Below are positions 1 through 9,310 of a stretch of DNA of 64,000 nucleotides, piece by piece. Where the stretch lies: the NCBI GenBank assembly GCA_002437105.1, contig DJOB01000002.1, positions 1 to 64,000 on the forward strand, written 5' to 3'. Source of the stretch: Caryophanales bacterium UBA6449 (GTDB lineage Bacteria; Bacillota_I; Bacilli_A; RFN20; CAG-288). How positions within the stretch are numbered: position 1 is the stretch's first letter; the number at the start of each line of letters is the position of its first letter. Both the position numbers and the translations under genes were made by a program. Under the pieces are notes generated by a model, which saw nothing but the letters and a program-made list of their open reading frames with translations, made no database searches and was not told the DNA's origin.

Positions 1-396
1 GGTTTCTATCTCTTGGATCGTCTGCTCCTGAATTTTCGGATCATCACGGCGGTGGGCGAGACATTGGCCTATCTTCTCAGACCGTTGACGACGAGATTTC
101 AGGTCGCTTCGGCTGGCCTTTTCACCTCACTGGGCGTCATTTTCTTGGCGGCCATCTTCCTGCTTCTCTGGGCGGTCTTTACGCTCGCGATCTCCAGCTG
201 TGCGACGGGAGTTCCCCCCTGGAGAAAATCTAGAACCAGAGGGCTCAAGCGAGTCTGCTGCGCCTTCATCTTCTTCGCTATCAGCACATTTACGATCGCC
301 TTTGCGATCGCGGGGATCCGGGAGATGCCGATGGTCACTGTCGGGTTCTTCGAGGGGTTCTACGAGATTCTGTTTCCCTGGGAGGTCTGTTTCTGA
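1..396 (+). CDS. Membrane protein of unknown function, 5' end outside window
   Basis: The reading frame is open to the first base of the window, so the true start lies upstream; an in-frame TTG at 13 has no convincing ribosome site. The visible part is about 131 residues with two strongly hydrophobic segments (roughly residues 40-65 and 88-107, counting from the first visible codon), separated by a short basic loop. The stop codon overlaps the ATG of the next gene (TGATG), which implies translational coupling. I do not recognise the family. It is probably the first visible member of a three-gene membrane-associated operon (1-2161). Confidence 0.7.
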   Translation, partial: GFYLLDRLLLNFRIITAVGETLAYLLRPLTTRFQVASAGLFTSLGVIFLAAIFLLLWAVFTLAISSCATGVPPWRKSRTRGLKRVCCAFIFFAISTFTIAFAIAGIREMPMVTVGFFEGFYEILFPWEVCF

Positions 397-1457
397 TGGA
401 TACTAAGGTGCGGAATCTCCTCCTGATGGAGAAGGATGGATTCGACTGTTCAGAGCAGGCTAAGAGCTTAGGGGGAATCTTGAGCCGATCCGCCCTCTAT
501 ACCTCCGCGCTCGATCGGCTGAATCGAGCGGCGCAGAACGCCTTGACTAAGAGGGTGGTCAATTCCTATACCGCGCTCAGAGATATGAATTTCGACTGCT
601 CCTCGATTGAAGAGTATGTGGAGAAGGAGGCACTGGTGGCTAGGCTGGCGGTCTTTTCCCTGCCTCAATGGTGGGTCAATCCGCTCAATCCTTTCAAAGG
701 TGCTAGGGGAGCGATGAATAGTGTCGGTCAGCTTTTTGCTGATGACGATGGACATACTTTTGACTCTGTTATTACCGATCCTGATCTCTGCGATGCCGAG
801 CGGTTGAACATCGTGGCCAAGCGGGTGGATCTCTACCACCGCGAGATGGCTGAGTACGCTGATGGCATCTTGGCTAGATACCGGGCTACCAAATCGTATC
901 GAGGTGGAGGCAAGGGCATCGCTTTCTACCTCGAGATCGTGCTGATGATCCTCGCTTCGGTCTTCATCTTTCTCGTGCTGATGATCCCCTCCTCTCGCGT
1001 GCAGTCCGCCTTCTTCCATCCGCGGGTGGACCTGTTTCAGACTTGGGCGATCTTCCTGCCCTTGGGTACGACGATCTTCTACGATCTGATGTTTGTCATC
1101 TATACCTGCATCACGCTGAACAGGAATCGGGCTTCCGACTATGCGGCCAAGTTCGCCGATAAGCGCTCGAAGCGGTACATGGAGCATCTGGATGAAGCGA
1201 CCGCGCTGCTTCTGGATGATCTAGTGCACGCGATCCAGGAGCATTCACCTCTGGCTAACGATATCTCGAAGTACTCTTCGATCCTCGGAGCTGATCTAGA
1301 TATCGATTCGCTCGTCGATGAGCAGAAGCGCCGAGATAGGAAGCCTCTAACCCTGCTCAAAGCCGTCTTCTTCTTTTCTACTTATCTGTGCCTGTTCACC
1401 TGTCTCTTCAGCTTGATCGTCTTCCTGCTGATGTTCTTTGGAGGCGGAATAATATGA
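396..1457 (+). CDS. Unrecognised membrane protein with three or four C-terminal TM segments
   Basis: This 353-residue protein has a soluble N-terminal half of about 180 residues, then a hydrophobic stretch around 180-205, a second at 225-245 and a third near the C-terminus (about 325-350). The region between the last two is charged and probably cytoplasmic (rich in K, R, E and D). No catalytic motif stands out. The ATG overlaps the stop of the preceding gene by one base, and its own stop overlaps the next ATG (ATGA), so all three genes are likely made in fixed ratio. Function unknown; the pairing with two other unknown proteins is the only clue. Confidence 0.8.
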   Translation: MDTKVRNLLLMEKDGFDCSEQAKSLGGILSRSALYTSALDRLNRAAQNALTKRVVNSYTALRDMNFDCSSIEEYVEKEALVARLAVFSLPQWWVNPLNPFKGARGAMNSVGQLFADDDGHTFDSVITDPDLCDAERLNIVAKRVDLYHREMAEYADGILARYRATKSYRGGGKGIAFYLEIVLMILASVFIFLVLMIPSSRVQSAFFHPRVDLFQTWAIFLPLGTTIFYDLMFVIYTCITLNRNRASDYAAKFADKRSKRYMEHLDEATALLLDDLVHAIQEHSPLANDISKYSSILGADLDIDSLVDEQKRRDRKPLTLLKAVFFFSTYLCLFTCLFSLIVFLLMFFGGGII

Positions 1458-2161
1458 GGTCATTTGCGGTCAGATCCTCCCTGGTCTTTCACGATCCGCT
1501 CGAGGTGGGGCGGATCCTCTGTCTGTATCCCGACCTCATGTCGGACCTGTTCGGCGACAACTCCTTCCGGCAGTGGCTGATCGAGTGCGATAGGGCGCTG
1601 GCGGAGGAGGCAATCCAAGCGTTCTCCAGCGTGAGCGATGAACAGTTCGGCCTCTTTAAAGCCTCCTATGTGCTCGCCCCCGAACATCCGTTGATCTTTA
1701 TGGGTTCCACCTACGCCAGCACGGCCGATTTCGGTTTAAAGATCCTGAAGGGGGCACCCGATATCGATCCGGCCGCGCTGCGCTTCTTCGATTCTGGCGC
1801 TCTGGTCTGGTATCTCGAGAGGAAGCGGTTCGACGTGAGGGACCAGAGCCGTTTCGCCGCGGTGATGCGCGTGTACCGCGCGCGGGCTAGCGATGTCTAT
1901 ACGGCACTATTTAGGATTGGATACATATTATCTAAGAGCACTTCCATCTTTTTTGAAGGGAAGGAGTATCGAACCGTTCAGGACTTTTTCCTCCGCGCGA
2001 GCGAAGATGACGAGGTCCTGTCCAGAGTCGATATGATCACCGCCCCGTTCTCTATCGCCTATCACCTGGAGAACGGCTTAGCCGATCAGCTGCGCCAGGC
2101 GCAGAGCCGCACGCGGACTGCCGAGCGCGAGGAGGAGATCCTCGTCCGTTTGCGGAAGTGA
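1454..2161 (+). CDS. Unrecognised soluble protein, third gene of operon
   Basis: The frame is open further upstream, but the ATG at 1454 overlaps the preceding stop in the ATGA arrangement and is the natural start, giving 235 residues. There is no signal peptide or TM segment. It looks mainly helical and ends in a charged helix rich in Arg and Glu (about residues 205-235). It has repeated aromatic/Leu helices and no obvious catalytic motif. It may be a cytoplasmic partner of the two membrane proteins before it. An AT-rich gap of about 250 bp follows, so the operon ends here. Confidence 0.75.
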   Translation: MRSFAVRSSLVFHDPLEVGRILCLYPDLMSDLFGDNSFRQWLIECDRALAEEAIQAFSSVSDEQFGLFKASYVLAPEHPLIFMGSTYASTADFGLKILKGAPDIDPAALRFFDSGALVWYLERKRFDVRDQSRFAAVMRVYRARASDVYTALFRIGYILSKSTSIFFEGKEYRTVQDFFLRASEDDEVLSRVDMITAPFSIAYHLENGLADQLRQAQSRTRTAEREEEILVRLRK

Positions 2162-2332
2162 CAGGCGGAAGAGGGGAAAACCTGTTATTTTTTCATTTTT
2201 TACGATTTTTGAATCTGTAAGCCTTTTCTATTTAGAAATATGTATACTGGCTTGAAAATATGCAAAGAATACGAGAAAGTATATAAAAATGGTCGTATAA
2301 TTCAACTTTGCGGTTCGTGCGTTCTTTGACCG

Positions 2333-2338
2333 TATAAT
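2333..2338 (+). promoter_or_regulatory. Candidate -10 box (TATAAT) upstream of phosphohexomutase gene
   Basis: A perfect TATAAT lies 75 bp before the phosphohexomutase start in an AT-rich 250-bp spacer (2162-2412). A second TATAAT is at 2296-2301. Neither has a good -35 hexamer at the standard distance (TTGCGG at 2308 is 19 bp away from the first). The rest of the spacer shows nothing else that I can name. Confidence 0.35.
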
Positions 2339-2412
2339 ACGAGGTTGGATGCTACCGCATCGTTTCCTATTACTATTATGTGCTCTCATCTTAGCACATC
2401 AGGAGGATAGAT

Positions 2413-4131
2413 ATGGATTTTAGAGAGAGAGCTCAGAAGTGGCTCGATAGCGATCAGGTCAGCGCGGCTGACAAGGCTATCATCAAAGCTGCTGATGAGA
2501 ACAAACTCATAGATATGTTCGGCGCCGATATCGAATTCGGCACGGCCGGACTCAGAGGCGAGATCGGCCCTGGTACCAATAGGCTCAATCCCCTCGTGGT
2601 TCGCAAGGCCACGGTCGGTCTGGCCAAGTTCGTCATCTCCAAGTACGGAGATGAGGGAAAGAGGAGAGGTGTGGCGGTCAGCTTCGATAACCGTCATATG
2701 TCTCACGAATTCTCGGATGAGGTCTGCGATATCCTCAATTCTTACGGTATCAACACCTTCTCGTTCGCCTGCCCCCATCCGACGCCTGAGCTCTCCTACA
2801 CCGTGAGGGAGTGCAAGTGTGTCGCTGGTGTTATGGTTACCGCTTCGCACAACCCTGCGAAGTACAACGGCTACAAGGTGTACGATGAGACCGGAGATCA
2901 GATGGTCTACGAGAACATCGATATGCTGGTCAAGGAGATCGCTTCTCTGCCCGACTTCCTGGATGTCGTGGTCGAGAAGGCTCCCGTCCGCGGTGTCAAC
3001 ACGGTTCTCGGTGAGAACTTCGATAGCCGCTTTGTCGCTAAGGAAGCTGGCACTTCCATCATGAACCTGAACGGTGTCAGCCCCAAGCATATCAAGGTAG
3101 TCCTCACTCCTCAGTGTGGAACCAATGTTTTCCTGGGTCCCTGGACTCTGCGGAAGTGCGGATACGAGGTCACTTCCGTGCCTGGACAGGATCGCTGGGA
3201 CGGCGATTTTGATGGGGTCGAGTTCCCCAACCCTGAGTTCGACTGCGCTTGGGTCAAAGCTGAGAAGCTGCTCATGGAGCTGCACGCGAAGGATCCCGCC
3301 TATCAGATCGCTATCTGCAACGATCCCGATGCGGATCGAGTCGGACTGGGCTTCATCGGCAAGGATGGCAAGTTCCATCGCTACACGGGAAACCAGACTG
3401 GCGCTCTGTTGATCGACTTCATCCTCGGCGAGCGGAAGAAGCAGGGGAATCTGCCTGCGGATGGAGTCGTCTACAACAGCTTCGTCACTTCTGCCTTCGG
3501 CGCTACGGTCGCTGAGAAGAAGTACGGGATGAAGGTGGTCTGGGTTCCTACCGGCTTCAAGTACATCGGATACGCGATCGAGCATTCCAAGGCTCCCTTC
3601 ATGTTCGGATACGAGGAGTCCTACGGCTATCTGACCAAGGAGTTCGTCAGGGATAAGGATTGCCTTCAGTCCAATGTCGCCATCGCTGATATGGCTGAGG
3701 ACTGCTATCGCAAGGGTATCACCATCGATGAGAGGTTCGCTCAGCTCGAGAGCGAGTTCGGACACTTCGTCACCTCGCTGAAGAACATCATGGTCGATGG
3801 CCTGGTCGGAAAGCGCAAGCTGACTGCCGAGCTGGCTCAGATCCGCAAGGAGCCCATCTCTTCGCTGGCGGGACAGAAGGTCGTTCGCGTCGATGACTAC
3901 CTCAATTCCGCTCGTTACGATCTGGAGACCGGCAAGGTGTCGAAGATCACCGATATCCCCTCTCTGGATTGCATCAAGTACTTCTTCAATAACGGTTGGC
4001 TGGCTGTGCGTCCTTCGGGAACCGAGCCCAAGTGCAAGATCTACTGCGAGATGATCGCTCCCTCCGATGAGGAGGGCAAGAAGCTCGCAGATGCGGTCAT
4101 CGCTGATTTCTCCTCGCACCTGAGCCTCTGA
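2413..4131 (+). CDS. pgcA: Phosphoglucomutase/phosphomannomutase (PgcA type)
   Basis: Interconverts hexose 1- and 6-phosphates in the cytoplasm, feeding cell-wall, glycolipid and storage sugar nucleotides. The 572 residues match the full length of the alpha-D-phosphohexomutase family. All four signature loops are visible: the phosphoserine loop TASHNP (about 139-144), the metal loop NDPDADR (about 304-310), the sugar-binding loop GYEESYG (about 399-405) and the phosphate loop RPSGTEPK (about 534-541). AGGAGG at 2401-2406 supports the ATG at 2413. It stands alone, with a strong terminator after it, so it is probably a single-gene unit. Glucose versus mannose preference cannot be settled by reading. 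Confidence 0.95.
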   Translation: MDFRERAQKWLDSDQVSAADKAIIKAADENKLIDMFGADIEFGTAGLRGEIGPGTNRLNPLVVRKATVGLAKFVISKYGDEGKRRGVAVSFDNRHMSHEFSDEVCDILNSYGINTFSFACPHPTPELSYTVRECKCVAGVMVTASHNPAKYNGYKVYDETGDQMVYENIDMLVKEIASLPDFLDVVVEKAPVRGVNTVLGENFDSRFVAKEAGTSIMNLNGVSPKHIKVVLTPQCGTNVFLGPWTLRKCGYEVTSVPGQDRWDGDFDGVEFPNPEFDCAWVKAEKLLMELHAKDPAYQIAICNDPDADRVGLGFIGKDGKFHRYTGNQTGALLIDFILGERKKQGNLPADGVVYNSFVTSAFGATVAEKKYGMKVVWVPTGFKYIGYAIEHSKAPFMFGYEESYGYLTKEFVRDKDCLQSNVAIADMAEDCYRKGITIDERFAQLESEFGHFVTSLKNIMVDGLVGKRKLTAELAQIRKEPISSLAGQKVVRVDDYLNSARYDLETGKVSKITDIPSLDCIKYFFNNGWLAVRPSGTEPKCKIYCEMIAPSDEEGKKLADAVIADFSSHLSL

Positions 4132-4151
4132 TTCTAGGAAGTTGAATAGAT

Positions 4152-4192
4152 AAAAAACTGCCTCTCCGCGTGAGCGGGGAAGCAGTTTTTTT
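4152..4192. terminator. Bidirectional intrinsic terminator
   Basis: A hairpin of about 12 bp (ACTGC plus TCTCCGC arms) closed by a GTGA loop, with A-run on the left and T-run on the right. It lies between two convergent genes (phosphohexomutase and DegV), so it can serve both strands. Confidence 0.9.
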
Positions 4193-4208
4193 GTGGCTGA
4201 TCTCTATA

Positions 4209-5129
4209 TCAGGCGAGGTGGAATTCGCGCTCCGCCACCGCCTCGATATCCTTAGGGGAGATAACTTCGGTGATGGTGGTGGCGATAGCGCCGGGGCCGA
4301 TGTGGACGGCGACGGAAAGCGAGAGACGATCGAGCAGGATGTGGTTGGCGGGAATTCCGATTGCGGCGGCGAACCTATTGCGGAGAGCGCAGGCGGCCAG
4401 GTAGTCCGCGGGACCACCGGTGTAGGCCATCGCGAAGGACAACTTATCCGCCGCGGCTTTAAAGGTGCCGTGGAGATCATCCTCGATGAAGTCGATCAGA
4501 TCCTGCTGCGCCTTCTTGGAGCCTAGGGCTTTCGCCTTGGCATCCAGTTTGCCTCCTTCGATCTTGAGGACCGGTTTGATGTGGAGAGCTTGGCCCATCG
4601 TGGCCGCGGCGGGGGTGATACGACCACCTTTCTTCAGATATTTCAGGGTGTCGACGTAGATGTAGATCCGCGAGTCGTGACCCGTTCTATCCAGGTAGTC
4701 GACGATCTCTCGCGCGGATCTGCCCTGCTTCGCCAGTTCGATGGCGTCGTAGACGGAATCTCTCAAGGTGACGGAGATCCGGTGATTATCAGCGACGAAT
4801 ACTCTACCTTTGAATTCGTCCTCGTCGGCGATGATCTTGGCGGTGCTCATGGATTTGCTCAGTCCTGAAGACATCGGGATGTGGACGAGGCTATCGCAGC
4901 TCTCGAGCGCTTTTCTCCAGATGCTCTTGACGGCTCCGGGGGTCGGCTGGGAGGTCGAGATATCCGCGTTGGAGGCCTGGAGTCGGTAGAATTCCTCGGA
5001 GGTTAGATTTGCATTCTCGAAGTATTCCTGCCCATTGATGATGATGGGCATCTGGATGACCTGGATGCCGAGCCTCTTCGCCTCTTGCTCTGGGAATCCA
5101 GCGTTATCGTCGGTCACGATTCCAATCAT
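4209..5129 (-). CDS. DegV family fatty-acid-binding protein (FakB-like)
   Basis: DegV/FakB proteins bind a fatty acid and present it to the kinase FakA for phosphorylation and entry into phospholipid synthesis. The 306 residues are typical length. The family start IGIVTDDNAGF, the STSQPTPG segment (about residues 59-66) and the HIPMSSGLS segment around the fatty-acid head-group site are all present. A good ribosome site (AAAGGAGG on the minus strand just beyond 5135) supports the ATG. No FakA gene is in the window. Convergent with the phosphohexomutase gene. Confidence 0.92.
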   Translation of the reverse strand: MIGIVTDDNAGFPEQEAKRLGIQVIQMPIIINGQEYFENANLTSEEFYRLQASNADISTSQPTPGAVKSIWRKALESCDSLVHIPMSSGLSKSMSTAKIIADEDEFKGRVFVADNHRISVTLRDSVYDAIELAKQGRSAREIVDYLDRTGHDSRIYIYVDTLKYLKKGGRITPAAATMGQALHIKPVLKIEGGKLDAKAKALGSKKAQQDLIDFIEDDLHGTFKAAADKLSFAMAYTGGPADYLAACALRNRFAAAIGIPANHILLDRLSLSVAVHIGPGAIATTITEVISPKDIEAVAEREFHLA

Positions 5130-5372
5130 GGATGAGCCTCCTTTTAAACTTCAACATTTTAACATTATAGAGAGATAAGGGTAAGCGCTATGAATATCCT
5201 CGGATCTCGGTATGCTTTATCCTTTAGTTGGTCGGTCAGGGATCTTGCGAGTGGAGTGAATTATATTTATAGGGATGTATCTGATCGATCGTCGGAGACG
5301 GCTAAGATATCGAGACTTTTCTCCAGTGCTTCAAGATAGTAGAATCACTGAAATTTTTAGGGGGCTTTATGT

Positions 5373-6839
5373 ATGGAGGCAAACAGCAACAACATCGATA
5401 GGAGTAAAAAGAGAAAAAAGGCCTGGAAGATCGTCGGGATAGTGTTCGCGGCCATTTTTCTTTCCCTCGGTCTTCTGATCGGTTGGTTCTTCCTCAATTC
5501 GGCTTCGTACCGCGTGAGTGAACCGCTCAGCACCGACAGCGTGCCTTCCGTCGATTCTCTAGTCCACCAGGGACGAGAGAAGGGAACCGAGCGCGGAATC
5601 TACGATGGTCAGGGCCAGCGCATTCAGCTGCGCGGGGTGAATGCGGGCAATTTACTAGTGCAGGAGAGCTGGATGTCTCCCTTCGCCCTCGAGCCGGAAA
5701 CCGATGCGGAGGGGGAGTATGTTAAAGATAAGGATGGCAATATCACTTATCCGTATTTTACTGAGGAAGACTTTAGAAATGGATTGAATAGCAATCCTAA
5801 TCTTGTTGGCAAAGTTGATGAATTGATGAACTATTATTACGACTCCTACTTCTCCGATGAGGACTTCAGAATCATCCACGACGACCTGAAGTTCAATTGC
5901 ATCCGGCTGCCCTTCTACTGGCGGAATATCCTCATCCAGAACGAGGATGGGACCTTCGCCCGGCGGAGCGAGGAGGAAGCCTTCGGCTATCTGGATCGCT
6001 TCATTTCCCGTGCGGCGGCCCACGATATCTATGTGATCCCGGATCTGCATGGCGTGCCCTATTCTCAGAGCGGATATGAGCATTCGGGTATCTTTACTGA
6101 TAAACCCGGCTACTGGGATTCTGAGGAGGCGATTGCGGCGACGGTCGATATTTGGAAATATGTTTCCGAGCACTACTCTAAACCGGAGAATAGAACCCTG
6201 AGCGAGGCGATCGCCGCCTACGATCTTCTGAATGAGCCGCAGACGAAAAAGGGCACGCCGGAAGCTAAGATCTGCTTCGATGTCCAGAACCGGATGTATC
6301 AGGCCATCCGGAACAATGGGGATAATCATCTGATCACGATCGAGGTCATGTGGGATCCTAATGTCGCCCCCGATCCTGCGAATTACGGCTGGACCAATAT
6401 CATGTATCAATACCATCACTACAACTGGGGAAGGGTTGCCGTTCCAGCCTTTAAGGCCTATATGGACATGAGGCAGTTGGGTAAGGATTTCGATGTCCCC
6501 ATCTATATAGGCGAGTTCACCTGTTTTGAAGACGAGGAGGTCTGGCGCAGCACGTTGGTGAATTGGTACGACAATCGTTACTATAACTGGACGATATGGA
6601 GCTACAAGATTGCGACGACGGGGTGGTGGACCTCCTCGTGGGGCGTCTATACCTGCGCTTTGAATCTCAAGAGCAGCCAGGGTGAGACTAAGCTCAATGT
6701 CTCCACCTGCACGGAGAAGGAGTTCAAGAAGGTCTGCGATAAGATGAAGACATCCGTCTGCAAGACTGGAACGCTCAAGAAGGTTATCGACGCCTACAAT
6801 TCCGAGTGGTCGATCGCGGAGACCCGCAGCGACGACTAG
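5373..6839 (+). CDS. Membrane-anchored glycoside hydrolase family 5 (endoglucanase-like)
   Basis: Predicted retaining glycosidase of the (beta/alpha)8 cellulase fold acting outside the membrane. It has 488 residues: a basic N-terminus (KKRKK), one TM helix at about 20-42 as signal anchor, then the catalytic domain from about residue 75. Visible GH5 features are IRLPFYW (strand 3/4 region), a DLHG loop, the acid/base Glu288 in LLNEPQ and the nucleophile Glu381 in YIGEFT. An acidic insertion lies near 105-125. No carbohydrate-binding module or sorting signal is seen. Substrate is not readable; exo- or endo-beta-glucanase activity is a family inference. It is followed by a terminator, so it is probably monocistronic. 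Confidence 0.9.
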   Translation: MEANSNNIDRSKKRKKAWKIVGIVFAAIFLSLGLLIGWFFLNSASYRVSEPLSTDSVPSVDSLVHQGREKGTERGIYDGQGQRIQLRGVNAGNLLVQESWMSPFALEPETDAEGEYVKDKDGNITYPYFTEEDFRNGLNSNPNLVGKVDELMNYYYDSYFSDEDFRIIHDDLKFNCIRLPFYWRNILIQNEDGTFARRSEEEAFGYLDRFISRAAAHDIYVIPDLHGVPYSQSGYEHSGIFTDKPGYWDSEEAIAATVDIWKYVSEHYSKPENRTLSEAIAAYDLLNEPQTKKGTPEAKICFDVQNRMYQAIRNNGDNHLITIEVMWDPNVAPDPANYGWTNIMYQYHHYNWGRVAVPAFKAYMDMRQLGKDFDVPIYIGEFTCFEDEEVWRSTLVNWYDNRYYNWTIWSYKIATTGWWTSSWGVYTCALNLKSSQGETKLNVSTCTEKEFKKVCDKMKTSVCKTGTLKKVIDAYNSEWSIAETRSDD

Positions 6840-6895
6840 ATTCCTAAGTATGAATGTTAGGTGCAATCGATAGATAGTTCTTATTTGGGATGAAA

Positions 6896-6925
6896 GAGAA
6901 CCGTGCTGCTGGCACGGTTCTTTTA
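6896..6925 (+). terminator. Intrinsic terminator after GH5 gene
   Basis: A perfect 9-bp stem (GAACCGTGC with GCACGGTTC), a 5-base loop and a TTTTAT tail, about 60 bp beyond the GH5 stop. The opposite strand has a weaker T-tract, so partial use for the convergent nrdG is possible. Confidence 0.85.
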
Positions 6926-6939
6926 TCTTTAAGTCGATC

Positions 6940-7419
6940 CTAGATCGTCTTCTCCTTCTTTTCGATGAATCTTTTTGTTATGTCGACATAGCCTTTGGGG
7001 GTGAGGTGATAGAGTCGCTGATTGGTGGTGGGAGAATCGAGGGGACCCAGTTCTTCGATCCAGGGACCGATCTTGTAGTAGTCCAATAGACCGGAGTTCC
7101 AGAGCTTTGAGTCCGCTCTCGTCGCGCCGGAATACAGCGCCGTCTTCAAGTCGGGAAATTCTTTCTTTACCAGGGCTGCCAATTCCAGAATCCTCTGATG
7201 ATCGGAATCGCCGCCTGAGAATAGAACGCAGGTTATGCCGGCATTCCTTTTTATCAGCTCTCTTAACCTCTCGTCAGTCAGTACTTCTCCTATGTCTTTC
7301 TGGAGGTAGGCGGAATGACAACCTGGACATCTGAATGGACAGTTGCTTATATTGATATCCAAAGATATCTCATCGGGAATCTCCTCGAATACCACCATCG
7401 TATCGCAGTATTTCAGCAT
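6940..7419 (-). CDS. nrdG: Anaerobic ribonucleotide reductase activating protein
   Basis: Radical SAM activase that installs the glycyl radical on NrdD under anaerobic conditions. The 159 residues are normal length. The iron-sulfur motif CPFRCPGC supplies Cys27, Cys31 and Cys34 (CxxxCxxC), and FSGGD near residue 70 is the SAM-binding glycine motif. It starts four bases after the nrdD stop, so the two form an nrdD-nrdG operon transcribed leftward. Confidence 0.95.
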   Translation of the reverse strand: MLKYCDTMVVFEEIPDEISLDINISNCPFRCPGCHSAYLQKDIGEVLTDERLRELIKRNAGITCVLFSGGDSDHQRILELAALVKKEFPDLKTALYSGATRADSKLWNSGLLDYYKIGPWIEELGPLDSPTTNQRLYHLTPKGYVDITKRFIEKKEKTI

Positions 7420-7423
7420 CTTC

Positions 7424-9310
7424 TTAGTCCGAGGTGGTTGCCGCTTTGCTCTTCATCGGTGCAGGGTGAGAAGCGCTGTTCACCTTCGCGTAGTATCTCC
7501 GGCTCGCTTCCTTCTGCCTCGCTTCCGAGAAGTTCGAGACCCTCTTGAGGTAACCGATGACGCGGGTCAGATAGTCGACGGAGGAGGAATTGCACTTAGG
7601 GCAGTTCTTCAGGTGATGCTTGGAGATGAAGCCACAGCTCTTGCAGAGGGTGTTCGGGATATTGAAGGTGAAGTAGTTGCAGCCGTCCTTCACGGCTAGC
7701 TTCATGAGCGTGATGTACTGCTCTTTCGAGAGGTGTTCATCCAGATTCAGGTGGAGCGCCGAACCGCCATCCAGGCAGCCGGTGAAGTCTTTGCCCATGA
7801 GACGGAATTTATCCAGGGGTGAGCATTGGGTATCCTCGACTACATAGAAGTAGGAGTTATATACCTCGCGCGGTACCTGGTAGCCATCCTCCCTATCCCA
7901 TTTGGCATTCTTGACTCCGAGGCTCTCCGCGGGGACGAATTCCGTATTGAACTTGCAGTGCTGGCTCTTGTCGGCCCGGTTTAGTTCCTTGATGGTGGTC
8001 AGGATGTCCTGGGCGTACTGACGGTAGTTGGCATCGTCAGGCGAGATGGAGTAGCCGAGGAATTCCGCTCCCTCTACGAATCCGTTGATACCGACGGTCA
8101 GGTACTGCTTGTCCAGCGAGATGTATCCGGCGTTGTAGATCTGGAGCAGACCGGCGTTGTAGTAGTCCCAGATGATGCTGTTGAAGGCGATCAGGTACTT
8201 GTGAACCCGCTCGGTGATCTCGGTAATCCGCTCCTTCAGGGTGACGGGTGAACCCTCGCGCTTCCAATCCTGGACGATCCGGTTCAGGTTCATCGTTATG
8301 ACTCCCTTCGATCCCGTCTCGATTCCTCCAGCTCCCAGGGTGAAGGAGAAGGGCTCGGTATCGATGGCATTTCTCAGCCGGCAGCAGGAGGCTAGGGCGT
8401 CTACGCTGTCCGATTGATAGATGAAGAAGGAGTGTCCTTCGGCGAGCATCTCAGCGGCGAATTGGGCGGTCTCCTGATCCTTGAAGTCTCCCTGACCATC
8501 GGAGAGCAGGTTCATCGTCTCGACGGGGAAGGTCAGCACCTCCTTGGTCCGCTCGCGATTGAACCACTTCATGAACATCTTCTGCAGCACGGCGACGCTC
8601 TCGTAGTTCGGACGGTCGCCGTCGGGGAAGTAGAAGCCCTTGAAGATGTTGGCAAAGTAGTACTTATCGAAGTAGGCGATATTCCAGAAGACCGACTGGT
8701 TGCCACGGGCGGCCGCTGGCTGATTTATCGTATAGACGACCTGTTGGAAGAGGTTTTCGATCTTCGAGCGCAGGGTCAGATCACCGCTGACCCGCTGCTC
8801 GATGACGCGGTCCAGATGGTGGGTGTAGTCGCTACCGTAGTCGATCCGCAGGAAGTGATCCAGATAGGTGAGGAATTCCGGGGTGGAGGTGGCGCCTGCA
8901 AACTGGGCGGCCACGCAGAAGATGAGGTTGATGAAAGATCCGCAGAAGGAATCCGCGTGTTTGGGAGCGGCGGAGGTTCCCTGCAAGCTCTTCAGTCCAT
9001 TGAGCAGGAAGGGGTAGAGGGAGATCGAGCAGCAGTAGGGGAATATCGAGGTCTCGTCGTGTTTGTAGATGATGTGGTGCTTCAGATCTTTAAAGTACTG
9101 CTCCGCCAAGTCAGCTCCGTACATTCCGGTCAGCTTTCTCTTCATCAGCTCGCGGTTGAGGTCGATGAAGTCCTTCTTCGGCAGCTCGGTTGCTAGCGTA
9201 GCTATGTTCTTGGTGGTGACATTAGCATTGGGGTCGTACTTGCTGCCTGAAGCGGCATTGGATGCTCCTTCATAATCGTTGATAAAGGCTATTTTCTCTT
9301 CGATATTCAT
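7424..9310 (-). CDS. nrdD: Anaerobic (class III) ribonucleoside-triphosphate reductase
   Basis: Reduces ribonucleoside triphosphates to deoxy forms using a glycyl radical. I place the start at the ATG at 9310, which has AGGGGG upstream; a TTG at 9376 is in frame but has no ribosome site. That gives 628 residues. The C-terminus has two CxxC pairs (CKSC and CPKC) of the zinc site, and RVIGYLK carries the radical Gly586. The usual N-terminal ATP-cone of about 90 residues is not visible, consistent with a length below the roughly 710 of the E. coli enzyme, so overall activity may not be controlled by ATP/dATP in the classical way. Operon with nrdG. Confidence 0.95.
   Translation of the reverse strand: MNIEEKIAFINDYEGASNAASGSKYDPNANVTTKNIATLATELPKKDFIDLNRELMKRKLTGMYGADLAEQYFKDLKHHIIYKHDETSIFPYCCSISLYPFLLNGLKSLQGTSAAPKHADSFCGSFINLIFCVAAQFAGATSTPEFLTYLDHFLRIDYGSDYTHHLDRVIEQRVSGDLTLRSKIENLFQQVVYTINQPAAARGNQSVFWNIAYFDKYYFANIFKGFYFPDGDRPNYESVAVLQKMFMKWFNRERTKEVLTFPVETMNLLSDGQGDFKDQETAQFAAEMLAEGHSFFIYQSDSVDALASCCRLRNAIDTEPFSFTLGAGGIETGSKGVITMNLNRIVQDWKREGSPVTLKERITEITERVHKYLIAFNSIIWDYYNAGLLQIYNAGYISLDKQYLTVGINGFVEGAEFLGYSISPDDANYRQYAQDILTTIKELNRADKSQHCKFNTEFVPAESLGVKNAKWDREDGYQVPREVYNSYFYVVEDTQCSPLDKFRLMGKDFTGCLDGGSALHLNLDEHLSKEQYITLMKLAVKDGCNYFTFNIPNTLCKSCGFISKHHLKNCPKCNSSSVDYLTRVIGYLKRVSNFSEARQKEASRRYYAKVNSASHPAPMKSKAATTSD

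Noticed and set aside
2386..4119. A 577-codon open frame on the minus strand opposite the phosphohexomutase gene
   Set aside because: Its protein has no motif and is low-complexity (Leu/Asp/Ser-rich); it mirrors the strongly biased codons of the phosphohexomutase gene, so it is an antisense shadow.
5655..6866. A 403-codon open frame opposite the GH5 gene
   Set aside because: Same reason: no ribosome site, no recognisable domain, and the sense strand encodes a clear GH5 enzyme.
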